DNA of 64,000 bases from CALOCV01 sp942491955 (GTDB lineage: Bacteria > Chlamydiota > Chlamydiia > Chlamydiales > CALOCV01), in assembly GCA_942491955.1 (NCBI GenBank), contig CALOCV010000015.1:1-64000 (forward strand), in the 5' to 3' direction. The translations under genes and the position numbers were made by a program. This document shows, piece by piece, positions 42,281 to 51,043 of the stretch (position 1 is its first letter; each line of letters opens with the position of its first letter). Under the pieces are notes generated by a model. The model ran no database searches. It was not told the origin of the DNA and saw nothing but the letters and a program-made list of their open reading frames with translations.

Positions 42281-42726
42281 CCATTCTCTTTTTCCTGCTG
42301 GTTCTTGTTGCAGCGCTCTCTTCGGAGATTTCAGCCATGGAACCCACCATTGCCTATCTCATCGATGAGTGGGGGTGGAAGCGGCACCGTGCTGTTGTTG
42401 GTTGTGGGACGGGGGTTTTTTTGCTAGGGATTCCGAGTGCTCTTTCTTTTAGCTTATTAAAAAATGTCACCTTCTTCGGAAAAACATTTCTTGGATTCAT
42501 CAGTTTTGTATGTACCAGTATTCTGATCCCAATAGGAGGTCTTTTGGCGGTCCTCTTTATTGGTTGGCAGTGGGGTCTTCGTCCTGCGCTGAGCCATTTG
42601 CAAGAGGGGTCACAAAACTACTATGCAAAACATCCTTGGATTTTGATCTATTTGCGTTGGACAATCCGATATATTGCCCCCATTTTGATCGCGATCGTCT
42701 TTATTCAGACACTCCGTTTAGGATAA
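42214..42726 (+). pseudogene. NSS transporter, C-terminal part in the shifted frame
   Basis: The open frame begins earlier (42118), but the true family sequence starts near 42214: GEGLLFQTLPLVFSQISGGY, then LAILFFLLVLVAALSSEISA, MEPTIAYLIDEW and four more membrane segments. These are the helices 7-11 region of bacterial NSS transporters. It has no own start. The shifted reading connects with 41369-42210 by one base. Read together the two parts give a complete transporter, so this is one gene with a frameshift or a sequencing error. Confidence 0.7.
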
Positions 42727-42810
42727 TGCCATTTCTATTGAGAAACTTTGTCAAAAGAAAGCAAGAATCCATGCGAAGAGCGCGAAACAGTCCAGGGCTT
42801 TTCCCCTTTT

Positions 42811-43818
42811 TTAATCCCGGTAGGAAGGGGAGAATTGTTTTTCGATTTTTTGAATTTGTCGTTCAGAAAGCCCTGTTATAGAGACAATGTCCTCTATAGA
42901 ATTTCCCAATTGTAGCATTTTTTTTGCTATTTCTTGAGTCGTCTCTTCACGCCCCTCTTCGCGTCCTTTGGTTAGACCCGTGACTAATCCTTCTTCACGC
43001 CCCTCTTCGCGTCCTTTGGTTAGACCCGTGACTAATCCTTCTTCACGTCCTTCTTCACGTCCCTCTTCACGTCCTTTGGTTAGACCCGTGACTAATCCTT
43101 CTGTTAGCCCTTGATTGTAGCCAGCTTCTATACGTGCACAATCATCCATGATGGACATTTTTCGACGGTCATAGATGAAGAGCTCCTCTTTTGACCAATT
43201 GCACTCATTCACAATAGAAAAGGCCTCTTTGATCGCCTCTTCTTGAATAACGTGAGGAATGGCTTCGATGTCTCGCGCATTTTTTAAGAAATAGATCCAC
43301 TTATCCCCAATGGTGTGGAGATCTTCTTCTCTCTTTGTAAATTTGGGCAATTCGACAAAGGTAAAGGCAAAATCGGTCAGGAGATGTTCACTCGATTCGA
43401 CTTCAAGAATGCGGTGATTGGTGATGGGCGATGCACCCGGGTGGAAAGCAAAATTCAAAATACCTAAGAAAATAATAGGTCTTAGTCGATCGTAGGATTC
43501 TCCTGCATTGAGTTGGCTCGAATAGGCTTTTGAAGCGTAGTAGAGAACGCGACGATCAAAATGCTCCTGTCTGAGGACTTGCATTTCCACAATGTACTCC
43601 GATCCGCATTGATCGCGGCAACGGACATCGAGAATGGTTTCTTTGGCTCCTTTGATATGAGGGGCTTGATGGGGATCGAGTAAAATGACATCGGTAATTT
43701 GTTCATCCCCTGTTCGGTTGAGGACGCTGTTGAGGAAACTAATGAGCAACGCTTTTTTACTATCATCGCCAAAAATTTTCTTAAAAACATAATCGTTTGT
43801 CGGATCGAGAAAATGCAT
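42811..43818 (-). CDS. Rpn-family (PD-(D/E)XK) nuclease/transposase-like protein
   Basis: A 335-residue protein. DPTNDYVFKKIFGDDSKKAL is the typical N-terminus of the Rpn/PDDEXK_2 family; the nuclease core continues with LDPHQAPHIKGAKETILDVR and YIVEMQVLRQEHF, with D-E-x-Q as metal ligands. These are RecA-independent recombination-promoting nucleases. A tandem repeat (EGLVTGLTKGREEGREEG) lies at about residues 240-295, encoded by repeated DNA of 48 and 60 bp spacing, then a C-terminal helical domain. Such repeats expand and contract in this family. It follows the NSS relic, tail to tail. Confidence 0.8.
   Translation of the reverse strand: MHFLDPTNDYVFKKIFGDDSKKALLISFLNSVLNRTGDEQITDVILLDPHQAPHIKGAKETILDVRCRDQCGSEYIVEMQVLRQEHFDRRVLYYASKAYSSQLNAGESYDRLRPIIFLGILNFAFHPGASPITNHRILEVESSEHLLTDFAFTFVELPKFTKREEDLHTIGDKWIYFLKNARDIEAIPHVIQEEAIKEAFSIVNECNWSKEELFIYDRRKMSIMDDCARIEAGYNQGLTEGLVTGLTKGREEGREEGREEGLVTGLTKGREEGREEGLVTGLTKGREEGREETTQEIAKKMLQLGNSIEDIVSITGLSERQIQKIEKQFSPSYRD
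42946..43105 (-). repeat. In-frame tandem repeats inside the Rpn-family gene
   Basis: GTTAGACCCGTGACTAATCC recurs at about 42972, 43020 and 43080 (spacings 48 and 60), separated by multiples of a 12-bp GGAAGAACGTGAAG-type subunit on the coding strand. All units are in frame and encode GLVTGLTKG and (EEGR)n. Length variation by slippage is likely. Confidence 0.85.
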
Positions 43819-43997
43819 GAATAACCCTATGGTAAGTGAGTGGCTATGATAGAGGAAAAATTTTTAGTCGAAAAGAACTTTAATATGCATTTTTTCCTCC
43901 ATTGAGAGCGAGCAAGGGAGTTAATATGCAACGATTACGACGAAGGCCAACTTCCTGGAGTTGGTTATAGAGGAAAAAATGCGTAAGGTAAGTTGTT

Positions 43998-46757
43998 TTA
44001 GGGTAGTTGAAGGTAGGCACGCATGATCGCACCATCTTCGCTCGGTGTAAGCTGGAAGCCCTCTTTTTTGCAGATAGCAATCATACCGGTGTTCTCTGAA
44101 AGGATGTCGGCATAGATGTGTGTGATATTTTCTTCTTTCGCTATGTGGAGTAGGTGATGGACGAATTCTGTTCCTAACCCGAGATGGTGGTAGGCATCAG
44201 CGATGATGAGAGTGAGGTAGGCCTCTCTTGTGTGAGGAGTTCGGCTTAACTTCGCAACGCCAACAATCCTCCTCTCCCCTTGTTGGGGATCGTCGATTTC
44301 CGCAACGATAGGCATCTCCCGATCATAGTCGGTAAAACAGATGCGAAGGAGCCTCTCGTGAGTGACGCGTTCGTCTAAAGCGATAAAGGCGAAAAAGCGT
44401 TGTCGAACACTGTTTTCCGAAAGCTCTTTATGGAAGGCAACGAGCAAAGGCTCATCTTCGGGAACAATGGGTCGCAATGTGATAGGAACGCCATTTTTGA
44501 GTCTCCAATCTTTTACATAATTCATCGGATAGGGGCGGATCGAGAGTTTGGGGAGTTCGTGAATCGCCGTGTCGGGGGGAGCAAGAATAACGCGGGCGTC
44601 AAGAGCAATGATTTCATCCGGCGCAGCAAGAAGGGGGTTGATATCACACTCGACAATCCATCGATTTTCTGCAACGAGTTGTGAAAAGCGGACGAGAAGG
44701 TCTTCAAGAGAATGGAGATTGACGGCTCTCTTCCCTCGTACGCCTTTTAAGGCTTCATAAATCTTAGTTTTTTCCATTAGAAAACGTGCAAGCTTAGGTG
44801 TGAGAGGGGGAAGGGCAAGAGCACGATCGCGAAAGACTTCAACAAGCTGTCCCCCCATACCAAAAAGGACAACGGGACCAAACTGGGGATCGAGCGAAGA
44901 ACCCAAGATCAGTTCATAACCCGATTCTTTGTCGATCATCCGTTGAACAGTAACTCCTTGAAAATGTTCCTCTCCTTTTTTTTCGGCAACAGAGAGGTAA
45001 ATCGATTGGAAAGCTTCTTGCACCTGTTTGGCCGATGCGAGATTGAGTTGAACGCCTCCAACATCCGTTTTATGGGTAATGGTTTCCGAAAGAAGCTTAA
45101 GGACAACGGGATAGCCGAGTTCTTCTGCTTTTTCAACGGCTTCTTCAATCGTATGCGCTACGAGAGTTTGGACGACGGGGATACCGTAAGCGGAAAGAAT
45201 GCGTTTGGATTCATATTCAGAGAGGATAGTCCGTTTTTCTTGACGGACGATCTCTAACAATTTTTGGACTTCGCGTTGGCGTTGTCGATCTTCAATGTTT
45301 TGCGTGATGAAAGATTCATAACGTCGAATGGTCGGCGTTTCGTAAAGGCGACGAAGACTTCCTTTGAGTTTCCACATAGCAGCAAAGGTTTTGGCAGCAT
45401 CATCGGGATAGGAAAAGGTGGGAATGTGGGATTGTGTCAGGATTTCGATCCCTTCACTCACTGTATTTCCACCCATCCAGCTCGCTAAGAGCGGTTTTTT
45501 GAAGGAGAGTGCGTGTTTGCGTAGCTGTTGTGCTGTTGTTGTCGGATCGGTCATATCTTGAGGAGAGAGGACGACAAGGATGCCGTCGGTCTGTTCATCT
45601 TTTGCAAGAACGTCGATTGTTTTCACATAGCGCTCAGGTGAAGCATCTCCTAATATGTCAATGGGATTGCTATGACTCCAGGCAGCAGGGAGGAAGGCGT
45701 TGAGCTGTGTCTCCGTTGTCGGATGAATAGGGGTTAACTCGGCACCATGAAAAACCGTGGCGTCGGTGGCAAGAACGGCAGGTCCTCCTGCGTTTGTGAC
45801 GATGGAGAGGCGTGGTCCTCGAGGAAGGGGTTGTCTTCCAATGGCCGAAGCCATGCTAAAGAGTTCATGGATAGTATCGACGCGTAGGACACCTACTCTT
45901 TCAAGAGCGGCATCAAAGACTTCGTCGCTTCCCGCAAGAGACCCTGTATGAGAGGCTGCTGCTTGGGCTGCCTCTTTGCTCCTTCCCGCTTTGATGACAA
46001 TAATGGTTTTTTCTAGGGCAATTTCACGGGCAGCACTCAAAAACGAACGGGGATCGCCAACGGTCTCCATATAGAGCAAGATGCTCTGGGTATAGGGATC
46101 CTCTCCGAGATAATCGAGAAGATCTCCCCAATTGACGTCGGCCATGGAACCGATCGAAACAAAGGAACTGAAGCCAATTCCCTCTTGCAGACTCCAATCG
46201 AGGACCGCCGTGCACATGGCACCCGATTGGCTGATGAAGGCGATGTTCCCTTTTTGGGCCATGCCGCGCGCAAAAGTTGCATTCAAGCCATAGATGGGAT
46301 TCATGACGCCGAGACAATTGGGACCGATGATGGGCATGTCGGCGGTTTGTGCGTATTGAAGGAGCTCCTTTTCAAGGGCTTCACCATGAGGGCCCATCTC
46401 TTTGAATCCAGCAGAGATGATGATAGCGGACTTGACTCCGGTCTCGACACACTCTTTGACGATACCGGGAACAGTGGGGGCTGGGGTTACGATGATAGCA
46501 AGATCGATCTCTTTTTTTATCAATGAGATCGATGAGTATGCGGGGATGTTTAGGATGGAAGATTTCTTTGGGTTAATGGGAAAGATCTCCCCAGCAAAGC
46601 CCCCTTCTAAAAGGTTTGCCATGATCGTCCTTCCTACGGAATTCGGACGGTCCGTAGCACCGATAACGGCAACCGTTTTGGGGTGGAAGACGGCGTCGAG
46701 CTTTCTTGGTCGATGACGCATGAAATTCTGTACAGGATCGGTAGGGGATTCTTTCAT
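43998..46757 (-). CDS. Fused ADP-forming acyl-CoA synthetase and GNAT acetyltransferase
   Basis: From ATG 46757 the protein is 919 residues. The CoA-binding domain (AVIGATDRPNSVGRTI, about 25-40), CoA-ligase domain (ISQSGAMCTAVLDW and the catalytic His in AASHTGSLAGSDEVFDA), the ATP-grasp domain from about 490 (LSAYGIPVVQTLVAHTIEEA) and a C-terminal GNAT domain (about 740-910) with DAYHHLGLGTEFVHHLLHIA as the acetyl-CoA loop are seen. This is the Pat/YfiQ type of lysine acetyltransferase, whose ligase part often lost synthetase activity and regulates the transferase. The catalytic His is retained here, so synthetase activity is possible. Confidence 0.88.
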   Translation of the reverse strand: MKESPTDPVQNFMRHRPRKLDAVFHPKTVAVIGATDRPNSVGRTIMANLLEGGFAGEIFPINPKKSSILNIPAYSSISLIKKEIDLAIIVTPAPTVPGIVKECVETGVKSAIIISAGFKEMGPHGEALEKELLQYAQTADMPIIGPNCLGVMNPIYGLNATFARGMAQKGNIAFISQSGAMCTAVLDWSLQEGIGFSSFVSIGSMADVNWGDLLDYLGEDPYTQSILLYMETVGDPRSFLSAAREIALEKTIIVIKAGRSKEAAQAAASHTGSLAGSDEVFDAALERVGVLRVDTIHELFSMASAIGRQPLPRGPRLSIVTNAGGPAVLATDATVFHGAELTPIHPTTETQLNAFLPAAWSHSNPIDILGDASPERYVKTIDVLAKDEQTDGILVVLSPQDMTDPTTTAQQLRKHALSFKKPLLASWMGGNTVSEGIEILTQSHIPTFSYPDDAAKTFAAMWKLKGSLRRLYETPTIRRYESFITQNIEDRQRQREVQKLLEIVRQEKRTILSEYESKRILSAYGIPVVQTLVAHTIEEAVEKAEELGYPVVLKLLSETITHKTDVGGVQLNLASAKQVQEAFQSIYLSVAEKKGEEHFQGVTVQRMIDKESGYELILGSSLDPQFGPVVLFGMGGQLVEVFRDRALALPPLTPKLARFLMEKTKIYEALKGVRGKRAVNLHSLEDLLVRFSQLVAENRWIVECDINPLLAAPDEIIALDARVILAPPDTAIHELPKLSIRPYPMNYVKDWRLKNGVPITLRPIVPEDEPLLVAFHKELSENSVRQRFFAFIALDERVTHERLLRICFTDYDREMPIVAEIDDPQQGERRIVGVAKLSRTPHTREAYLTLIIADAYHHLGLGTEFVHHLLHIAKEENITHIYADILSENTGMIAICKKEGFQLTPSEDGAIMRAYLQLP

Positions 46758-46862
46758 AGGAATGGCCGCAAAAACCGCATAGTAGCATACCGAAAGGAAT
46801 TTGGCACGCTTTTTGCACCATCTTTTGTAGGGGCTTTGTTGCCTCAAATTAAGGAGAAAAGC

Positions 46863-47054
46863 ATGGTTGGCAAAAAAACAGTAAAAAAAGCGACAATCTC
46901 TGAAAAAAAAGTAGAGAAGTCTCCTAGAAAAGAGAGGGGGATAGGAGCATCAAAACCCGAGAAAAGAGTGGTAACGGCAACGGGTTGGAAAAAGATGCAG
47001 TTGAAAAAAAGTCTTAACACGAATAAGCAGAAGAAAAAGAGACCCATAGCGTAA
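46863..47054 (+). CDS. Small very basic protein (63 residues)
   Basis: ATG 46863 follows AAGGAG at good spacing. The product is Lys/Arg-rich with no acidic patch (MVGKKTVKKATISEKKVEKS; later GWKKMQLKKS). It resembles chlamydial histone-like or nucleoid proteins in composition, but no sequence family was recognised. A short basic leader of the downstream sugar genes is another possibility; the next gene begins 10 bases after its stop, so the two are likely cotranscribed. Confidence 0.6.
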   Translation: MVGKKTVKKATISEKKVEKSPRKERGIGASKPEKRVVTATGWKKMQLKKSLNTNKQKKKRPIA

Positions 47055-47064
47055 AGCGTAAATT

Positions 47065-47829
47065 ATGCCTTCTACTAATGGAGATTCACGGACCGTCATC
47101 ATCGTGCAAGCGCGCATGGGTTCGACGCGTCTTCCGAACAAAGTATTAAAAGAGGTGCACGAAAAGCCTCTTTTGGGATACTTGCTCGATCGCCTCCGCC
47201 GCGTTAAGAATGCAGATGCCCTAGTCGTGGCAACGACGAATGATCCGCTCGATGATGAGATCGTCGACTTCTGCAATGAAGAGGGGATTTCCGTTGAGAG
47301 AGGTGAAGAGGAGAACGTCTTGGATCGCTACTACACGACGGCGCTCTCTTTCTCTGCTGATGTGGTTGTTCGCATTTGTGCCGATTGTCCCTTGATCGAT
47401 CCTGAAATTGTCGATCGCGTGATCTCCTTCTACCTGGAACACGAAGGAGAGTACGATTACGTCTCCAATGTGGTAGAACGCACCTTTCCAAGAGGAATGG
47501 ATGTCGAGGTGTTCAGCATAGAGGCTTTGGAAAAGGCGTGGAAAGAAGCCCATTCGACAGAAGAGCAAGAGCACGTTACCCTGCACATGATGAGACATCC
47601 CGAGCATTTTCGCATAGCAAACATCTCGGATCCCGAGAAAAATCTCTCCCACTATCGCCTGACTCTGGATACCTTGGAGGATTTTCAATTGATTACGCTT
47701 CTCTTGAATGAACTCTACCAGGAAAATCCTGCATTTACTCTCAAAGACCTTCTTGCTACACTGGAGAAGCATCCCGATTGGATGCAAATCAATGCCCATA
47801 TTTCACAAAAGCCCCTCTCCTCTACATGA
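47065..47829 (+). CDS. spsF: SpsF-type cytidylyltransferase (surface sugar activation)
   Basis: A 254-residue nucleotidyltransferase. VIIVQARMGSTRLPNKVLKE is the SpsF/NeuA-type start that binds CTP, and CADCPLIDPEIVDRVI carries the metal-binding Asp. Such enzymes couple CMP to a sugar acid such as a nonulosonate. The stop TGA overlaps the ATG of the next gene (ATGA at 47826), so they are translated together. The pair suggests synthesis of a sialic-acid-like (legionaminic or pseudaminic) sugar. The earlier pathway steps are not in the window. Confidence 0.85.
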   Translation: MPSTNGDSRTVIIVQARMGSTRLPNKVLKEVHEKPLLGYLLDRLRRVKNADALVVATTNDPLDDEIVDFCNEEGISVERGEEENVLDRYYTTALSFSADVVVRICADCPLIDPEIVDRVISFYLEHEGEYDYVSNVVERTFPRGMDVEVFSIEALEKAWKEAHSTEEQEHVTLHMMRHPEHFRIANISDPEKNLSHYRLTLDTLEDFQLITLLLNELYQENPAFTLKDLLATLEKHPDWMQINAHISQKPLSST

Positions 47830-49400
47830 ATGATCTCGACGCCTTCGGCATTTTTGTTGCACGTGCTATTGAAAGACATGCGCGTCTCGTAATGGAATGG
47901 AGAAATGATCCCGTTTCGCGGAAATATTCGTTCCATACGGAAACCATTCCCTGGGAGAGCTTTTGGCCCAGCTATTGTCAAAGCACGCACGCTCTTCCCG
48001 ATGCTTCCCCTTTCTTTCTTGTGGAACATAGCGTTCCCGTTGCTTTTGTCTCGTTTCGCCCTTTTGACGTCCCCCCTTATTTTCGAAAGGGATGTGAAAT
48101 TTCTATTATGGTCGATCCGAAGAGGCGAAGAGAGGGTATCGGAACCAAGACGCTTTTTTTTGCGCAAAAATGGCTCAGCCAACAAGGGTATGACGATCTC
48201 TATGGCCTCGTTCGAGAAGAGAACGAAGTCTCTCACCATCTTTTTAAAAAGCAAGGAGCTAGGGATCTAGGTGGTGGTGTTCACGTTGTTGAGGAGACTC
48301 AGGAGCGCGTAGCCATGCGTACCTATTGTCTTGCCTTAACACCCCCTTCTTTGCGGAAACAGGGGGGTGTCTATGTCGTTGCCGAAATCGGATCCAATTG
48401 GTTTGTTCCAGGCTCATCGCCCGAAGAGGAGGAAGAGCGCATTCAACGGCTGATTGATGGCGCTGTGGAAGCCGGGGCCGATGCTGTGAAATTTCAAGTG
48501 TTTCGCCCCGAAACGTTATACGCTCCTACAGCGGGATCGGCAAAATATTTGGAAGAGCAAGGAATTTCCGAATCGATGGAAGACCTTTTTTCTATGTTGT
48601 CTTTTCCCTATGAAAAAATTCCTCAGGTGGCAAAGTATTGTGAAGAAAGAGGGATCGACTTCTTAGCCACCCCTTTCTCTCCGGAAGATTTTGCTGCTAT
48701 CGATCCTTATGTGAGAATCCATAAGCTGGCTTCCTATGAAATCGCGCATATCCGTTTATTAGAGAAGATGGCAGAGTCACAAAAGCCTCTTTTGCTTTCA
48801 ACGGGAGCTGCAACAGAGGAGGAAATCGCCTGGGCTGTTCAGACTTTTCAAGAGAGAGGAGGAAAGGGATGCACTCTTCTACAATGCACAGCAAAATATC
48901 CCGCCCCTTCTCCAACACTCGATTTGCGCGCGATCCCTTGGTTAAAAAGGCGGTTCGGCCTCTCTGTTGGGCTTTCCGATCATAGCCGAGATCCTCTGAT
49001 AGCTCCCTTGGGAGCTGTGGCGTTAGGAGCCACAGTCATTGAAAAGCATTATACACTCGACCGGCAGTTGCAAGGTCCCGACCACTCTTTTTCTGTTGAG
49101 CTTAAGGAATTGCAGCAGATGGTTTCGGCCATCCGCTCCATGGAGTCGTCACTAGGACCGGGATGGAAGCGGATCCATGATGAAGAAGAGGAGCTTCGCT
49201 CCTTTGCTCGCAGGGGAGTACAGGCCATACAGCCGATTTCTTCTGGCGATGTTTTACAAGAAGGGGTCAATATTGCAATTTTGCGTCCAGGAGGGCATGT
49301 GCTGGGAATCCATCCCCGATACATCGATGTTATGCAGGGGAAGAAGGCTAAGAGGAGCATCCTTTTAGGGGAAGGCCTTCAAGATGGGGATTGGCAATAA
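47826..49400 (+). CDS. Fused acetyltransferase (PseH-like) and NeuB/PseI-type sugar acid synthase
   Basis: From ATG 47826 the product is 524 residues. Residues about 1-165 form a GNAT domain (ARLVMEWRNDPVSRKYSFHT, then RREGIGTKTLFFAQKWLSQQ); this is the PseH type, which acetylates the amino sugar. From about 175, YVVAEIGSNWFVPGSSPEE starts a NeuB domain, with AVKFQVFRPETLY, FLATPFSPEDF, LLSTGAATEEE and LSDHSRDPL, then EKHYTLDRQLQGPDHSFSVE, and a C-terminal antifreeze-like (SAF) domain from about 455. It condenses a hexosamine derivative with PEP. Two consecutive steps are joined in one chain. A MITE lies 74 bases downstream. Confidence 0.88.
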   Translation: MNDLDAFGIFVARAIERHARLVMEWRNDPVSRKYSFHTETIPWESFWPSYCQSTHALPDASPFFLVEHSVPVAFVSFRPFDVPPYFRKGCEISIMVDPKRRREGIGTKTLFFAQKWLSQQGYDDLYGLVREENEVSHHLFKKQGARDLGGGVHVVEETQERVAMRTYCLALTPPSLRKQGGVYVVAEIGSNWFVPGSSPEEEEERIQRLIDGAVEAGADAVKFQVFRPETLYAPTAGSAKYLEEQGISESMEDLFSMLSFPYEKIPQVAKYCEERGIDFLATPFSPEDFAAIDPYVRIHKLASYEIAHIRLLEKMAESQKPLLLSTGAATEEEIAWAVQTFQERGGKGCTLLQCTAKYPAPSPTLDLRAIPWLKRRFGLSVGLSDHSRDPLIAPLGAVALGATVIEKHYTLDRQLQGPDHSFSVELKELQQMVSAIRSMESSLGPGWKRIHDEEEELRSFARRGVQAIQPISSGDVLQEGVNIAILRPGGHVLGIHPRYIDVMQGKKAKRSILLGEGLQDGDWQ

Positions 49401-49470
49401 ACGCGATGTGCGGTTTTTTTCATGGCAATCGCACTCCACATGATACATGAAAATTCGCACATCGCGTCAA
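49398..49470. repeat. GCGATGTGCG inverted-repeat element
   Basis: AACGCGATGTGCGGTTTTTT, then CATG, faces CATGAAAATTCGCACATCGCG, about 70 bp in all, with a GCACTCCAC arm of the GTGGAGTGCG family inside. It overlaps the last codons of the NeuB-type gene and abuts the MITE. Other copies of the core are at 12317, 18591 and 19806. Confidence 0.7.
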
Positions 49471-49473
49471 TAA

Positions 49474-49633
49474 TACCAATTCCGGTAAGAAAATGCATAA
49501 AGTGGATTCAGGATTTTTTTGCGAAATTTGTTTTGGAGATCGCAGCAAACTCTTGTGAGTTTGCAAGATAGAAAAACAGATTGCGCAAAGAAAGATGAAG
49601 ATCAATTTGTGCACTTTCTTACCGGAATTGGTA
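49474..49633. mobile_element. 160-bp MITE, copy 2 (inverted)
   Basis: Same ends and length as the copies at 24641-24800 and 63259-63418, in the opposite orientation. It is flanked by TAA at 49471-49473 and 49634-49636, consistent with a 3-bp target duplication. It sits 21 bases after the radA stop. Confidence 0.9.
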
Positions 49634-49654
49634 TAACCACATTTTTACCGTCGT

Positions 49655-51043
49655 TTACGTCTTTTCCCTTTTGCGAGGCAGTGCCATGGAAAGAGCTTCC
49701 TGAAGATGGTCAACGGGAAGAAGGGCGATTTTTTTGTGGAGAGCAGGGGAGAGATTCTTGATCCCTTTTTTTGGGAGGATACATTGCTGAAAACCGAGGT
49801 GAATCGCTTCTTTAATGCGCGTTTCGATGCGCGTTACGGGGCGGATTTCTCCGCTAAGGCCAACCTCGCCAATAAAAAGTGTATGGGGATCAAGGGGTTG
49901 GTTATGGAGCGACGAGGCAATCGATAGAGACAAGCCGAGATCAGTAGCAGGTTCCGTGATGCGGATACCACCGACAACAGAAACGAAGACGTCGCATCGT
50001 TGAAGGGGGTAACCCGCTCTTTTTTCGAGGACAGCAAGCAAGAGAGCCAAGCGGTTGGGATCGATACCAGCGCTCCTTCGAGAAGGAGTCGCATAGGCCG
50101 TTTCCGCAATGAGCGATTGGATTTCGATGAGCAAAGCTCGAGAACCTTCGAGCGTCGGGATGATGGCTGAGCCAATCTGGTGGAGTTGTCTCTCTTGTAA
50201 AAAAAGAAGGGAGGGATTGGGGATTTCGACAAGCCCCTTTTCCGTCATCGAGAAAATGGCAACCTCATCAGTGGGACCAAAGCGATTTTTGACGACGCGG
50301 ATCATACGGAAAGGGTGCTGCTTATCTCCTTCGAAATAGAGGACGGTATCGACGAGGTGTTCTAGAACACGAGGGCCGGCGATCTCTCCCGCTTTGGTAA
50401 CATGACCGATAAGGAAAGTGGTCATTTGAAGACCTTTGGCCAAATGCATCAACTCAGTGGTGATTTCGCGCACTTGAGAGATGGAACCGGGAGAAGAGGG
50501 GAGATCGCTTTTATAAAGGACCTGAATTGAGTCGGCAATGAGGATATCAGGTCGAAGTTTTTCAATGTGGTGGCGGATGGCTGAGAAATGTGTTTCTGAA
50601 AGGAGATAGAGAGAGGGTGAGTCAATCCCAAGGCGCTTGGCACGAAGAGAGGTTTGTTCGGCAGACTCCTCTCCACATATGTAGAGGACCGTCAAACCTT
50701 GCGAAGAAAAAGAGTGAGAGAGTTGAAGAAGAAGGGTTGACTTTCCAATGCCGGGGTCTCCTCCGACAAGATTTAAAGAGCCTGGGGTAGTGCCTCCACC
50801 AAGAAGACGGTCCCATTCAGGAATCGTTGTTTTTACGCGCTGAAGAGATTCAACGGGAATCTCTTTGATTAGGAGAGGACGGGATTCTTTTTTTAATGAG
50901 GAGGTAAAGCGAGATGGAGGCGGGGGAGCTTCACTTTCTTCTTGCAGAGTATTCCACTCGTGACAAGAAGAACATTGTCCCACCCATTTTTGATGCTGTC
51001 CGCCACAGGAAGTGCACGACCAAATGGTTTTTACTTTACCCAT
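49655..51043 (-). CDS. radA: DNA repair protein RadA/Sms
   Basis: A 462-residue protein with the C4 zinc finger (C10, C13, C24, C27 in TIWSCTSCGGQHQKW and GQCSSC), the Walker A site GGDPGIGKST (94-103), the RadA-specific KNRFG motif (VRVVKNRFGPTDEVAIF) and the Lon-like C-terminal domain (from about 290, with GGIRITEPATDLGLSLSIAS). RadA is a branch-migration and ring helicase that helps recombination, including uptake of transformed DNA. It overlaps rnc by 13 bases on the same strand, as in Chlamydia (rnc-radA). A MITE lies just behind it. Confidence 0.95.
   Translation of the reverse strand: MGKVKTIWSCTSCGGQHQKWVGQCSSCHEWNTLQEESEAPPPPSRFTSSLKKESRPLLIKEIPVESLQRVKTTIPEWDRLLGGGTTPGSLNLVGGDPGIGKSTLLLQLSHSFSSQGLTVLYICGEESAEQTSLRAKRLGIDSPSLYLLSETHFSAIRHHIEKLRPDILIADSIQVLYKSDLPSSPGSISQVREITTELMHLAKGLQMTTFLIGHVTKAGEIAGPRVLEHLVDTVLYFEGDKQHPFRMIRVVKNRFGPTDEVAIFSMTEKGLVEIPNPSLLFLQERQLHQIGSAIIPTLEGSRALLIEIQSLIAETAYATPSRRSAGIDPNRLALLLAVLEKRAGYPLQRCDVFVSVVGGIRITEPATDLGLSLSIASSLHNQPLDPHTLFIGEVGLSGEIRPVTRIETRIKEAIHLGFQQCILPKKGIKNLSPALHKKIALLPVDHLQEALSMALPRKREKT

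Noticed and set aside
42940..43105. CRISPR-like array
   Set aside because: The repeated DNA is an in-frame protein repeat without unique spacers.
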